The notes: a model not told the origin generated them from the letters alone. A stretch of DNA of 64,000 bases from Colimorpha sp045640985 (GCA_045640985.1 JAZUFZ010000030.1:1-64000), one strand, 5' to 3'; shown: positions 43,355 through 52,713, counted from the stretch's first letter. Made by a program: numbers and translations.

Positions 43355-44950
43355 TTATGCCTGTTCAGAGGTGATTCTCTCAAGCCATTTCAGCATTCCA
43401 AACATCACACTCATAGCGATGATGCAGATGCAGAGGAATACGAGCCAGGTCATCCACAGATGTGGCAGACGGTTGAAGAGCCATGGGCCAATCATAATGA
43501 GCAGGTTACCGATAGCCGTTGCACTGAGCCACAGCCCCTGGCAGATACCCTGGATATGCTTAGGTGCAATCTTGGAAACAAAGCTGAGTCCAAGTGGGCT
43601 GATGAAAAGTTCTGCCACAGTGAGGAAGAAATAGGTTACGATAAGTACCCATGCGCCGGATTTGGGCAGACGGGTTGCAACATCCTGTGCAAGATAATCT
43701 GTTCCGTTAGGATAGCCGATGTTGGCACAGAGAATGGTGAGGAAAAGATATGCACATGCTGCAAATCCCATACCGATAGCAATCTTGCGGGGAGTGGAGA
43801 ATTTGCGACCCCACTGGGTTCCGAAGAGCCACATGATAACTGGGGTAAGAAGAATTACGAGTGCCGGGTTGAGGAACTGCCATACTTCAGGAGCCACACT
43901 CTCGGAGTTCACGAAGTTACGTGCGAAGAGAGAGAGCGACTGACCGTTCTGGTGGAACGACATCCAGAAGAATACACAGATACCAAGTACTGCATACAGA
44001 CCAGCCATACGCTGTTTTACATCCTTTGCCATAGTAGCCTTTTCTTCTGCGCTGAGTGGTTTCTCTTCCACAACTGCATTATCAGAAGCGGCAACCTTCT
44101 TCTGTGGTTCGGGCATACCCTTCTTGGTGCAGAGGAAGATAACGAGGGAGATGATCATTGCAGCCACAGATGCGAGGAAGGAGTAGTGTACACCCGTATT
44201 GAATACATCAAGGTAGCTTACGCAAGCCGCACCCAGATCACCGGCTGCACCGGCTGGATTGGCTTCGAGCATAAGGGCGTTGAGATTTGCCATTGCTGCA
44301 TCATCCATACCAGCTGGATTGCTGATATACTGATGGCAGAGTGCAGGAAGGTCAGAGTTGTAGGTCATCCCTTTCAGGCCCAGCCACCACTGGCGCAATG
44401 AAGGAGCTACGAATGGAGCCAGAACACCTCCGATGTTGATGAACACATAGAAAATCTGGAAACCCGGGTCACGTTTGGTCTTGGCCTCAGCGAGAGCCTC
44501 AGGACCTTTCTTTGCAGCCTCAGCCTCAAAGTTGTCGTAGAGCTGACCCACCAGAGCCTGGAGATTACCTTTGAAAAGACCGTTACCGAAAGCAATCACG
44601 AACAATGCAACGCATGTGATAACGAGAATCCAGGTCTTTGCAGCTGGATCGGTGAGGTTCTGCATAAGAGGAATAGAGAGAACCACATAACCGGCAGCCA
44701 TGGTAAGGAGACCGGCCTGGATGGTGCCTTTGTAGTTCTGGAGCTTGTCGGCGATGATACCGCCGGGCAGACTCAAAACATAAATGGCGAAATAGAATAC
44801 TGCATAAATGAGTGCAGCCGTTTCGTCGGAAATACCGAACTTCGAGCAGAGGAACAGCAGCAATACGGCATTCATGATATAGTAACCAAAGCGTTCGCCC
44901 ATGTTACTCAATGCCGCTGCAATCAGTCCTTTTGGATGTCCTTTGAACAT
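43355..44950 (-). CDS. POT family proton-coupled oligopeptide transporter
   Basis: 531-residue membrane protein of the MFS/POT (PTR2) family. The proton-coupling motif ERFGYY is at residues about 19-24 (NMGERFGYYIMNAVL), and GGIIADKLQNYKGT is the loop typical of MFS helix 2-3. Membrane helices cover the chain apart from a central cytoplasmic stretch (KKVAASDNAVVEEKPLSAEE). It imports di- and tripeptides with protons. A -7-like TAAATTTG on the minus strand (45030-45023) lies about 75 nt upstream. It converges on the HsdR-like gene with a shared terminator. Confidence 0.92.
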   Translation of the reverse strand: MFKGHPKGLIAAALSNMGERFGYYIMNAVLLLFLCSKFGISDETAALIYAVFYFAIYVLSLPGGIIADKLQNYKGTIQAGLLTMAAGYVVLSIPLMQNLTDPAAKTWILVITCVALFVIAFGNGLFKGNLQALVGQLYDNFEAEAAKKGPEALAEAKTKRDPGFQIFYVFINIGGVLAPFVAPSLRQWWLGLKGMTYNSDLPALCHQYISNPAGMDDAAMANLNALMLEANPAGAAGDLGAACVSYLDVFNTGVHYSFLASVAAMIISLVIFLCTKKGMPEPQKKVAASDNAVVEEKPLSAEEKATMAKDVKQRMAGLYAVLGICVFFWMSFHQNGQSLSLFARNFVNSESVAPEVWQFLNPALVILLTPVIMWLFGTQWGRKFSTPRKIAIGMGFAACAYLFLTILCANIGYPNGTDYLAQDVATRLPKSGAWVLIVTYFFLTVAELFISPLGLSFVSKIAPKHIQGICQGLWLSATAIGNLLIMIGPWLFNRLPHLWMTWLVFLCICIIAMSVMFGMLKWLERITSEQA

Positions 44951-45074
44951 AATTTTAGAGGTTTTAATTATTAAATTGTTGATTATTAATTTTTTATTTT
45001 TTTTCTAATAATATTTCAATCTGCAAATTTACATAATTTTTTCTAAATAAGCCTAATTATTGAAGAAAAAATCG

Positions 45075-45082
45075 TAATTTTG
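45075..45082 (+). promoter_or_regulatory. -7 element of the tsaC-PPTase pair
   Basis: TAATTTTG followed by C, 23 nt before the start at 45105; no perfect -33 is present at the right distance (an ATTG lies near 45059-45062). Confidence 0.5.
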
Positions 45083-45104
45083 CAAAAAATTTAATCCTGA
45101 CACT

Positions 45105-45668
45105 ATGGACATTGACCTCCTGGAAGCGCTTCATAACGGGAAAACCCTCCTCTATCCCACCGACACCATCTGGGGCATCGGATGCGATGCCACAAATGCC
45201 GCAGCCGTAGAAAAAATATACGCCATCAAAAAGCGCGACCACAGCAAGAGTATGCTCATACTCTGTGCCGACGAATCCATGGTATTGCAGTACATATCCA
45301 ACCCTAACGCTAAAGCCCTTCAGCTCCTGCTTCATAGTGAACGGCCCACCACAGTCATATTCCCGTTAGAGAGAAACCACGGCCTTGCCCCCAACCTGCC
45401 CGCTTCCGACAACACCATAGGAATACGAATCCCAAAGCATGGCTTCTGTCAGGAACTGCTCCAGGCATTCGGCAGACCCCTCGTCAGCACCTCGGCAAAC
45501 TTCTCCGGAGAACCCTCCCCTGCCTGCTACGGCGACATATCGGAGGAATTAAAGCATCGGATAGACTTTCTTGTGCCCGACCTCCCGAAATACGAAAGTC
45601 ACAACAGTCAGGGCTCCACTATCCTGAAGGTAACTCCCGAAAACGAAATACTCGTCCTGCGACCATGA
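45105..45668 (+). CDS. tsaC: L-threonylcarbamoyladenylate synthase (TsaC/Sua5/YrdC)
   Basis: 187 residues, the single-domain YrdC type. Motifs: LLYPTDTIWGIGCDATN, YAIKKRDHSKSMLILC, ERPTTVIFPL, DNTIGIRIPKHGFCQELLQ and PLVSTSANFSGEPS. The enzyme makes threonylcarbamoyl-AMP from threonine, bicarbonate and ATP, the first step of t6A37 modification in ANN-decoding tRNAs. Without the C-terminal Sua5 domain it is the TsaC form. It overlaps the next gene by 4 nt (ATGA). Confidence 0.93.
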   Translation: MDIDLLEALHNGKTLLYPTDTIWGIGCDATNAAAVEKIYAIKKRDHSKSMLILCADESMVLQYISNPNAKALQLLLHSERPTTVIFPLERNHGLAPNLPASDNTIGIRIPKHGFCQELLQAFGRPLVSTSANFSGEPSPACYGDISEELKHRIDFLVPDLPKYESHNSQGSTILKVTPENEILVLRP

Positions 45669-46270
45669 TAAAATACTATATTGATAGTAATCTCCCGCAA
45701 TACGACGAAACGTATCTCCAGCAATGCTTCTCGTGGTTTCCTCCTGAAGAAACAGCCTTCATTGAAACCATTCATCACCTTCAGGGACGCATCGAACGCG
45801 CGTCGGCATACGCACTTCTGGCACAGGCATTGAAGGAATTTGGTATCGAGGAACTTCCCGCCTTACGGCACACGGAAACGGGAAAGCCCTATCTTGAGGG
45901 ACATCCTGAGATTGAGATATCCATAAGCCATTGCAGGAAATCTGCCGCGGTAGCATTGAGTACCCAAGGACCCGTCGGGATAGACATAGAATACCGGAGA
46001 GAAATCAGTCCGGCCCTAATAAAAAGGGTCAGCAATTCCGAAGAACAGCAAGCCATAGCAACCGCCCCCGACCCCACGCTGGCATTTCTGAGACTCTGGA
46101 CCCTCAAAGAGGCCTACGCAAAATATCTCGGAACCGGCCTGACCGACGACCTGCAGAACTTCCTCCCGAACGCCAAAAGAGCAGACCTCCGGTTGGAAAG
46201 CCATCCACTCCCCGACGGATGGATCAGTCTGTGTTACCAACCAACTGAAGAACATTCATCCATAAACTGA
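45665..46270 (+). CDS. 4'-phosphopantetheinyl transferase superfamily protein
   Basis: 201 residues, Sfp-like two-lobed type by length. The magnesium and CoA motifs are visible: VGIDIEYRREIS and LRLWTLKEAYAKYLGTG (WxxKEA). The upstream lobe has KPYLEGHPEIEISISHCRKS. It transfers the phosphopantetheine arm of CoA to carrier proteins. The AcpS type usually serves fatty-acid ACP; a Sfp-type enzyme may serve that or other carriers, and no carrier-protein pathway is near. It is translationally coupled to tsaC and converges on comEC across repeat copy C. Confidence 0.9.
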   Translation: MIKYYIDSNLPQYDETYLQQCFSWFPPEETAFIETIHHLQGRIERASAYALLAQALKEFGIEELPALRHTETGKPYLEGHPEIEISISHCRKSAAVALSTQGPVGIDIEYRREISPALIKRVSNSEEQQAIATAPDPTLAFLRLWTLKEAYAKYLGTGLTDDLQNFLPNAKRADLRLESHPLPDGWISLCYQPTEEHSSIN

Positions 46271-46371
46271 CCATATTTATTGGAAGAATTGATTTTTTCA
46301 GAATTCTTTCCCTTTTCAAGAGCTTTTGAAAGGGAACGGATTTTTCTACTGTAATATAGTCACTTGTATAG

Positions 46372-46490
46372 GGTAACTCCCTTCTATCTTCTTTTTATCT
46401 CCAGTTTATCTTTTTTCTATCTCTTATTCTAAGGAAAGGAGATAAAAAGAAGTTAATATGGAGATAAAAAGAAGATAGAAGGGAGTTACC
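46372..46490. repeat. palindromic 11-bp-unit repeat, copy C
   Basis: 119-bp palindrome with perfect 10-bp ends GGTAACTCCC and GGGAGTTACC, between convergent genes. The unit order is that of copy B in reverse orientation: the AAGTTAATATG unit is in the right arm. Reading the right arm outward: GAGATAAAAAG, AAGTTAATATG, GAGATAAAAAG, AAGATAGAAGG, GAGTTACC. This copy is the cleanest. Confidence 0.93.
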
Positions 46491-46545
46491 ACGGAGAAAA
46501 GCCAGTGAAACAAGCCCTTAGAAAAGGATTAACTGTTATGTTCGT

Positions 46546-48411
46546 TCAATGTTCCCGGTTCACAAGGTCATCAATTTCAAACTCCTGTCCCTCAAACAGA
46601 AAGCGCCCGCAAGTGTCAGTACTGATGATACGGGTTCGGGTAACCTGTTTCCGCGTAAGAAAATTCCTGCATTGATAATCAATAATGGACGGATCCCGTG
46701 CAACCGCCTCATCGGCAATCAGCGTACTATGGCGACCCTCCACCAACTCAATGGCAATATGATAACCGACATTGTATCGGATACAGATACGCTGACCATC
46801 ATGCATTACTCCCACGGCACGGCAATAGACAGCCAATATTAATCCTACTGCCAACACCACCGGAAGGAATATCATACGTTTCGACCTTACCCACACAATA
46901 ACTCCCACCACCAGAAGGACCGTTCCCACCAGCATCACTTCATCCATCGCTATGTTTTCCACCAGAGCGCCTGGAATTGAAGAAATCCATTGTGTAACAG
47001 CATCTATCGCATATAATTCTTTACGGAGAAGTCCCGTAGCCATACTCCAATGAGGAAAAAACAATGCCAGTATAACCGTTCCGAGCAGCACTCCGGCAAA
47101 AGGAACTATAGTCATGTTAGCTATCAGGAAATATCTCGGGAACTGATGAAAATAATAAAGTACCAGCGGAGTTGTTGCCAACTGCGCAGAAGTGGTAACG
47201 CAAAAGAGACTCCACACTTTACGAGCACACAGCAGGCCCAGTGACTTTACCCGGTTACGCGATAACAGATAGACATCCTTTGGCCATGGTATGAGCAGAA
47301 ACATCGGTTGAGACAAGCACAGAATACCTAATACCGCAGAATATGAGAGCTGGAAACCGACATCAAACAGAACCCCAGGATTCACCAGCAGGAGTACCAA
47401 CGCCGAAGCCGCCAGAGAATTGTATCGTGTACAGCTGTTCAACGTCATATCTCCCACAATGAACACACTGAACATTAGTGCGGCACGGGTAGTTGATGGG
47501 GCAAATCCGGTTATCATTGCAAACAGCCAAACAACTCCCAATTGAAGAACGCCTTTAATATACCGCCCTATCGGGCCTTTCCTGACCCAGAAGAGCAACC
47601 ATCCAGCCAGCACCGCAACGATTCCCACATGCAATCCTGAGACACACAGCAGATGTGTGATGCCTGCCGACCGGAACTGCCGTTCTGTTTCAGGAGAAAG
47701 GTCGTCTTTCCATCCCAAAAGAAGAGCCTCGGCTATTCCTTGTTCCGAGGCAGAAAGTGGCAGGGATTGGATGATACCTATCAAATGCTGGCGCAGTCTC
47801 TGGCTCCAGGCGAGTAACCCTTTGGGCGATGATTCAAGTAGATCAAAATCCGCTTCGCCGGCAAACATCTGAAAACAGATTTTCTTGTGACGGAGATGGT
47901 TGCGATAGTCAAACTGATAAGGATTCTCGGAGGCGGAGGGAAGCGATGGTGTGCCGCGGACGAGAAGCCGGTCGCCATACGAGAGTTGTACAGTTCGGTT
48001 GCGCAGAAAGAGCATCATCCGCCCAGAAGTGGGAACGCCATCGACCTGAACCACTTCGACTACGGCTTTCTGTCCTTTGGGGGTCGGATGCGACGGTTCG
48101 AGGAGTTGAACGATATAGTGACTCTCGGAATGAGTATGATGGATGTAATGCGAAGGGGAAGCAAGAGGATTATGGGCGTATGGCAACAGCAGCCCCAGCA
48201 TAAGAAATTCCAATATGGACAGAGGGAATATGGGTCGGTGTACTTTGAGGAAATAGCACACTATCATTCCTGCCAGTAGAACTACCGCCGTGATAGCAGG
48301 AATCATGAGTGGGAGATTCCATTTGTCAGCAATGAAGATACCCGCCATTAGGGGCAGGAGAACTGCAACCAGAGGACTTTTCTTTAGAAGGACTTTAGGC
48401 TCAGTTTTCAT
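46546..48411 (-). CDS. comEC: ComEC/Rec2 family DNA-uptake channel protein
   Basis: 621 residues. Several N-terminal helices, a soluble OB-like region (VVQVDGVPTSGRMMLFLRN; LSYGDRLLVRG), then the competence domain with the signature HLLCVSGLHVGIVAVLAG and multiple membrane helices. ComEC forms the inner-membrane pore for single-stranded DNA in transformation. The metallo-beta-lactamase domain that many ComEC proteins carry at the C-terminus is absent; the last residues (after LAVYCRAVGVMHDG) form a small beta domain. A separate MBL gene overlaps just upstream. It is the last gene of the long minus-strand run. Confidence 0.9.
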   Translation of the reverse strand: MKTEPKVLLKKSPLVAVLLPLMAGIFIADKWNLPLMIPAITAVVLLAGMIVCYFLKVHRPIFPLSILEFLMLGLLLPYAHNPLASPSHYIHHTHSESHYIVQLLEPSHPTPKGQKAVVEVVQVDGVPTSGRMMLFLRNRTVQLSYGDRLLVRGTPSLPSASENPYQFDYRNHLRHKKICFQMFAGEADFDLLESSPKGLLAWSQRLRQHLIGIIQSLPLSASEQGIAEALLLGWKDDLSPETERQFRSAGITHLLCVSGLHVGIVAVLAGWLLFWVRKGPIGRYIKGVLQLGVVWLFAMITGFAPSTTRAALMFSVFIVGDMTLNSCTRYNSLAASALVLLLVNPGVLFDVGFQLSYSAVLGILCLSQPMFLLIPWPKDVYLLSRNRVKSLGLLCARKVWSLFCVTTSAQLATTPLVLYYFHQFPRYFLIANMTIVPFAGVLLGTVILALFFPHWSMATGLLRKELYAIDAVTQWISSIPGALVENIAMDEVMLVGTVLLVVGVIVWVRSKRMIFLPVVLAVGLILAVYCRAVGVMHDGQRICIRYNVGYHIAIELVEGRHSTLIADEAVARDPSIIDYQCRNFLTRKQVTRTRIISTDTCGRFLFEGQEFEIDDLVNREH

Positions 48412-49108
48412 GGAGGGGATGGAACCGGGTGGAACAGAAGAGTTCAGCGAGGTTCTGTATCTGGGAGGAGATGTCTTCTTCCCAGGTGTGCATTGGGTAG
48501 AGTTCGCGGGTAGTTATATGGGTAAGGAACTGGGTGACACCCCGGAGGGCGTTGCGGCCGAGGCGGGGATCAATGGGAAGCATGACGTGTGTGATTGCGG
48601 GTGTTGAACGGGATATATCTCGAAGAATGGAGAGATAAAGGCCTTCCATTTCATCCGGGGAGATTTTGAGAAGTTCGTTAGGGGTATCGAAATACCAGTT
48701 GTTGAGGTCTCCTGCGTGGAAAAGTGTGGTATCGCAAGTTTTGACAAGGTATGACACCCCTACGTCGGTTGAACGGAAAGCGGTGACGCTGAGCAGCTCG
48801 TCGCTATAGGTTTCATCGGGATGAAGTACTGCCGTGCATTGGGCGGGGAGAATATGGTGCCGCTTACGGGTATCATATGAGATGATATGCCGGGGGGCGG
48901 GAGCGTCCTGGGAGAGCTGCCAAGAAAATATCTCGGGATTGTAATGGTCCTGGTGGAAGTGAGAGACGAAGAAGTAGATCTGTTTGGTGGAAGACTGGAG
49001 CCGCTGATGAAGCATCCCCTGAGGGTCTTGCCAGTAATCGAATACGAGAATACACTGGTCATCCTCGGCAAGGTAGCAGCTGTGGTGGATGTAGGTGAGT
49101 TCCATCAT
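48401..49108 (-). CDS. MBL-fold metallohydrolase, UlaG-like
   Basis: 235 residues. Metal motif SHFHQDHYN (about 49-57) with a later His in LFHAGDLNNW, and an N-terminal ELTYIHHSCYLAEDD resembling the UlaG/YtnP-type branch. The substrate is not predictable. The start ATGATGG overlaps the stop of the dehydratase gene, and its stop lies inside the first codons of comEC (11-nt overlap), so it is translationally coupled on both sides. Whether it stands in for the missing MBL domain of ComEC is open; its branch of the superfamily is different. Confidence 0.85.
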   Translation of the reverse strand: MMELTYIHHSCYLAEDDQCILVFDYWQDPQGMLHQRLQSSTKQIYFFVSHFHQDHYNPEIFSWQLSQDAPAPRHIISYDTRKRHHILPAQCTAVLHPDETYSDELLSVTAFRSTDVGVSYLVKTCDTTLFHAGDLNNWYFDTPNELLKISPDEMEGLYLSILRDISRSTPAITHVMLPIDPRLGRNALRGVTQFLTHITTRELYPMHTWEEDISSQIQNLAELFCSTRFHPLHEN

Positions 49109-51021
49109 GACTGGGGAGTATCAAGACTGCAATAAATTGAGTTGTTGCTGATGAATTCGGGTACGATACGTTTCATCTGAGCTACGATTTTCATATCGTC
49201 GAGGGTTTCCATGATGTTGTGGAGTTCATCATACAGGGCATCCACCTCAGCGGTCTCGTAACGGCGCACCTGGGCGTGCATGATCTTCGGGTGGTAGGTA
49301 GGAATGGTATTCTCTTTGGTGGCGAGGAGTTCCTCATAGAGTTTCTCGCCGGGGCGGAGTCCGATTTCCTTGATCTCGATATTGTGAAGACCCGAGAGCT
49401 GTATCATCTTCTGGGCGAGGCCGTAAATTCTGACCGGCTTACCCATATCGAACACGAAGATATCGCCACCTTCGCCCATTGCACCGGCTTCGAGTACGAG
49501 ACTGCAGGCTTCGGGAATGGTCATGAAATAGCGTATAATGTCTTTATGGGTAACGGTAAGAGGACCACCAGCGGCAAGTTGCTTCTTGAACAGTGGGATA
49601 ACAGAACCGTTGGAGCCAAGCACGTTGCCGAAACGGGTGGTCACGAAACGGGTATCCGACTGGCGGGACTGGATGTAGATTTCCGCCATGCGCTTGGTAG
49701 CACCCATCACATTGGTGGGGTTTACTGCCTTGTCTGTGGAGATCATGACAAACTTCTGTGCCTTGTATTTTATGGCAAGGTCCGCGAGATTCTTGGTGCC
49801 GAACACGTTCACAAAGATTGCTTCGTATGGATTCTCCTCCATGAACGGAACATGCTTATAGGCGGCTGCATGATATATCACCTGAGGATGGAAAGTAGAA
49901 AATACCTCTTCCATTCTGCGCTGGTCCTTCACATTGGCAATAACGAACTCCATCTTGTCAATATATTTCTTATAGGGTTCATTATTGCGGAGTTCAAACT
50001 GGAGGTCATACATGGGAGATTCTGCCTGGTCAAGCATGATGATTCTGGCAGGCTGATACTGGAACAGCTGACGGCATATTTCCGAACCGATAGAACCTGC
50101 CGCACCGGTAACCATAACCACTTTGTCAAGTACTTCCCTCACCACATTTATGTTGTCTATCTGTATGCTTTCACGTTCAAGGAGGTCTTCAATCTTGATG
50201 TCCTGAATCTGGTTGGCACTGAAGGTACCATTAATCCATGTGTTGATATGTGGAACAGATTTTACAGTAAGTCCAAGGGAAAGTGCTCTGTTGGTAATCG
50301 CCTGTTTGTGTTTGATCTTGATTGTAGGAATGGCTATGATGAGCTGCTTTACATCTTTGGACTTTACGAAATTCTCGTTGAGCGTAGCGCGCATACGCTG
50401 TACGGGAACACCATTGAGGTTCTGATTTATCTTGGAAAGGTCATCATCAATGAACGCTACTACACGATAGTCGTAACGGAGGTCCTGCATCAGCGCATTG
50501 TACGCAATTACGCCAGCAGCCCCGGCACCATATATGATAATAGGCATTTCCGGCCGGCGCTTGCGGATATAATCGTTATAGAAACGCTGGATGAGGAGTC
50601 GCGAGCCTATCATAAGAATTGTAAGTACGGCATATATGGCAGCCGCCTCTGAATAAGAGAGCACAATTCTATTATCTACAAAATGATAGTTGTTGTTGAA
50701 TAACTTGAAAAGATATATCAGCACGAGAGGGGTGACATTCGCCATAAGAATCTTGTAGATGTCATGAAGACCCGAGTGGCGGATAATACCTCTAAAGGTA
50801 CCGAACATCATAAAAAAGAATAACGATATCAGCAGCACTGAAAGCAGTTTCACCAGCAGTATGCCGTCGTTATAGGTATCCATACCGCCTACAATACGAA
50901 AGACTTCAATGAGAATAAAGGAAATGACGATTGTGAGAATGTCGATTCCTAAGATTGCCCATTTCGACACCGTGGAATGGCGATAACGTTTCGCAAGGAA
51001 GAAAAAGAATTTTTTCAGCAT
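49105..51021 (-). CDS. membrane NDP-sugar 4,6-dehydratase (WbpM/CapD/PglF type)
   Basis: 638 residues. Four N-terminal membrane helices (for example AILGIDILTIVISFILIEVF), a CoA-binding-like Rossmann region (PIIIYGAGAAGVIAYNAL), then the extended SDR domain with GAAGSIGSEICRQL and the catalytic stretch STDKAVNPTNVMGATKRMAE, which replaces the usual YxxxK with MxxxK as in this family. It makes the 4-keto-6-deoxy derivative of UDP-GlcNAc, a first step to several deoxyamino sugars for surface glycans. It is 19 nt after the aminotransferase gene. Confidence 0.92.
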   Translation of the reverse strand: MLKKFFFFLAKRYRHSTVSKWAILGIDILTIVISFILIEVFRIVGGMDTYNDGILLVKLLSVLLISLFFFMMFGTFRGIIRHSGLHDIYKILMANVTPLVLIYLFKLFNNNYHFVDNRIVLSYSEAAAIYAVLTILMIGSRLLIQRFYNDYIRKRRPEMPIIIYGAGAAGVIAYNALMQDLRYDYRVVAFIDDDLSKINQNLNGVPVQRMRATLNENFVKSKDVKQLIIAIPTIKIKHKQAITNRALSLGLTVKSVPHINTWINGTFSANQIQDIKIEDLLERESIQIDNINVVREVLDKVVMVTGAAGSIGSEICRQLFQYQPARIIMLDQAESPMYDLQFELRNNEPYKKYIDKMEFVIANVKDQRRMEEVFSTFHPQVIYHAAAYKHVPFMEENPYEAIFVNVFGTKNLADLAIKYKAQKFVMISTDKAVNPTNVMGATKRMAEIYIQSRQSDTRFVTTRFGNVLGSNGSVIPLFKKQLAAGGPLTVTHKDIIRYFMTIPEACSLVLEAGAMGEGGDIFVFDMGKPVRIYGLAQKMIQLSGLHNIEIKEIGLRPGEKLYEELLATKENTIPTYHPKIMHAQVRRYETAEVDALYDELHNIMETLDDMKIVAQMKRIVPEFISNNSIYCSLDTPQS

Positions 51022-51040
51022 ATCTTTATTGTTTTTTGTT

Positions 51041-52156
51041 TCATAGATTTTTGATAAGGACTTCTGCCACCTCCTGCTGTTCCTCTGGAGTTAAGTATGG
51101 GTGCATGGGGAGGGAGAGCACCACCTGGGCAATTCGGGTTGCCTGCGGACATTGCTCCAGAGCCTGGCCGGCAAAAGCGGATTGCAGATGCAGTGGCTTC
51201 GGATAATATACCGCTGTCGGAATACCTGCCGCCTTCAAGGATTGCTGGAGCGAATTGCGCTGCTGCTCAGAGTTCAACTGTATCGTATATTGTGCCCATG
51301 AGGAACGGAAGTTTTCCATAACCACGGGACATTTCACATAACCTTCAAGCAAGGAGCTGTAACGGTGTGCCACCTCATTTACCAGATCCACCTCCTGGGG
51401 AAAATATTTCAGTTTTGTCAGCAGAACTGCCGCCTGAAGCGTATCGAGACGGGAATTGCATCCGATTTTTACATTATCATATTTTTCTGTGCCTTTACCA
51501 TGCTGGATATAGGAACGCAGCAGTTGTGCCCACTCATCATCGTTTGTAAAAACCGCACCTCCGTCCCCATAGCAGCCCAGCGGCTTTGCGGGGAAGAACG
51601 ATGTGGTAGAGATATCACCAAAGGAGCAGGCCTTATCGTTCCAAATTGAGCCGCCGAACCCCTGTGCGCCGTCTTCCAGTATGCGCAGTTCATAGATGTC
51701 TGCCAGTTCGCGGATTTCTGCATAATCAGCCGGCTGGCCGAACAGATCCACCGCCAATATCACCTTGGGGGTCAGTTCCCGGCTCAGTATGGTCTGTTGT
51801 ATCTTTTGCTCCAGATCTACAATATCGATATTATAGGTATCAGGATTCACATCCACGAATATAGGTGTAGCGCCTTGCATAGCGACCACTTCAGCAGATG
51901 CAAAGAATGTGAAGTCCGGTACAAATACTGCATCTCCAGGACCTATTCCCCATGCCATGAGGGCCAGTCGCAAAGCATCGGTTCCGTTTCCGCAAGCCAC
52001 ACAATGTTTCACTCCCACATATTGAGCCAGCTGCTGTTCCAGTTCTTTAACCGGCTGACCCATAATGAAAGCCGAAGATTCCACCACGCCGGCTATAGCC
52101 TGGTCAATCTCGGGCTTGAGATATTGATATTGTCTTTGAAGATCTCTCAGTTGCAT
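51041..52156 (-). CDS. DegT/DnrJ/EryC1/StrS (WbpE-like) sugar aminotransferase
   Basis: 371 residues, fold-type I PLP enzyme. The PLP lysine is K191 in TTSFFPAKPLGCYGDGGAVF; GNGTDALRLAL (57-67) and EDGAQGFGG (161-169) are the cofactor-binding loops. With the flanking oxidoreductase and acetyltransferase genes it fits WbpE/WlbC, which aminates UDP-3-keto-GlcNAc uronate at C3. It overlaps the acetyltransferase gene by 10 nt. Confidence 0.92.
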   Translation of the reverse strand: MQLRDLQRQYQYLKPEIDQAIAGVVESSAFIMGQPVKELEQQLAQYVGVKHCVACGNGTDALRLALMAWGIGPGDAVFVPDFTFFASAEVVAMQGATPIFVDVNPDTYNIDIVDLEQKIQQTILSRELTPKVILAVDLFGQPADYAEIRELADIYELRILEDGAQGFGGSIWNDKACSFGDISTTSFFPAKPLGCYGDGGAVFTNDDEWAQLLRSYIQHGKGTEKYDNVKIGCNSRLDTLQAAVLLTKLKYFPQEVDLVNEVAHRYSSLLEGYVKCPVVMENFRSSWAQYTIQLNSEQQRNSLQQSLKAAGIPTAVYYPKPLHLQSAFAGQALEQCPQATRIAQVVLSLPMHPYLTPEEQQEVAEVLIKNL

Positions 52157-52713
52157 TTTTCGAGTTGTTCGTTTATGAGTTTATAATGTCGGCCGCACTC
52201 ACAGTTCAATGATTCATCAAGTTTTCTGCCACATTCACATACCCACCCTATTCTTCTGGCGGGCACACCTGCCATCAAGGCATAATCCGGCACATCCTTA
52301 GTTACCACAGCTCCTGCGGCTATCAGGGCACTTCTTCCTACCGTATGTCCACATACCACCGTGCAGTTTGCTCCTAAGGAGGCTCCTTCCTTAATCAAAG
52401 TCCGGGCATAGACTCCATACACCGGGAAATGGGCTCTCGGGGTAGTTACATTCGTAAACACGCAACTGGGACCGCAAAACACATTATCTTCTATCTCTAC
52501 CCCTTCATACACCGAAACGTTGTTCTGTATTCTTACCCCATTGCCGATATTCACCCGATTTCCGATATTCACATTCTGTCCCAGCGAGCAGTTGCATCCC
52601 AGGCGGGCACCCGACTGCACATGGCAAAAGTGCCATATCTTAGTACCTTCACCAATTACCACGTCATCGTCCACGTATGAACTCTCATGGACAAAATACT
52701 TCTTATCTACCAT
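52147..52713 (-). CDS. WbpD/WlbB-like UDP-sugar N-acetyltransferase (left-handed beta helix)
   Basis: 188 residues of hexapeptide repeats (VVIGEGTKIWHFCHVQSGAR; IGNRVNIGNGVRIQNNVSVY; VTKDVPDYALMAGVPARRIG) forming a trimeric left-handed beta helix. VFTNVTTPRAHFP is the loop typical of the WbpD/WlbB group, which acetylates the C3 amine of UDP-GlcNAc3NA. A C-terminal tail with three cysteines (WVCECGRKL, NCECGRHYK) is unusual and could bind metal. It overlaps the oxidoreductase gene by 7 nt and the aminotransferase gene by 10 nt. Confidence 0.9.
   Translation of the reverse strand: MVDKKYFVHESSYVDDDVVIGEGTKIWHFCHVQSGARLGCNCSLGQNVNIGNRVNIGNGVRIQNNVSVYEGVEIEDNVFCGPSCVFTNVTTPRAHFPVYGVYARTLIKEGASLGANCTVVCGHTVGRSALIAAGAVVTKDVPDYALMAGVPARRIGWVCECGRKLDESLNCECGRHYKLINEQLEKCN

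Noticed and set aside
43160..44401. 413-codon plus-strand frame
   Set aside because: Lies opposite the POT transporter and crosses the end of the HsdR-like gene and the terminator; no family likeness.
49219..50652. 477-codon plus-strand frame
   Set aside because: Antisense shadow of the membrane NDP-sugar dehydratase.
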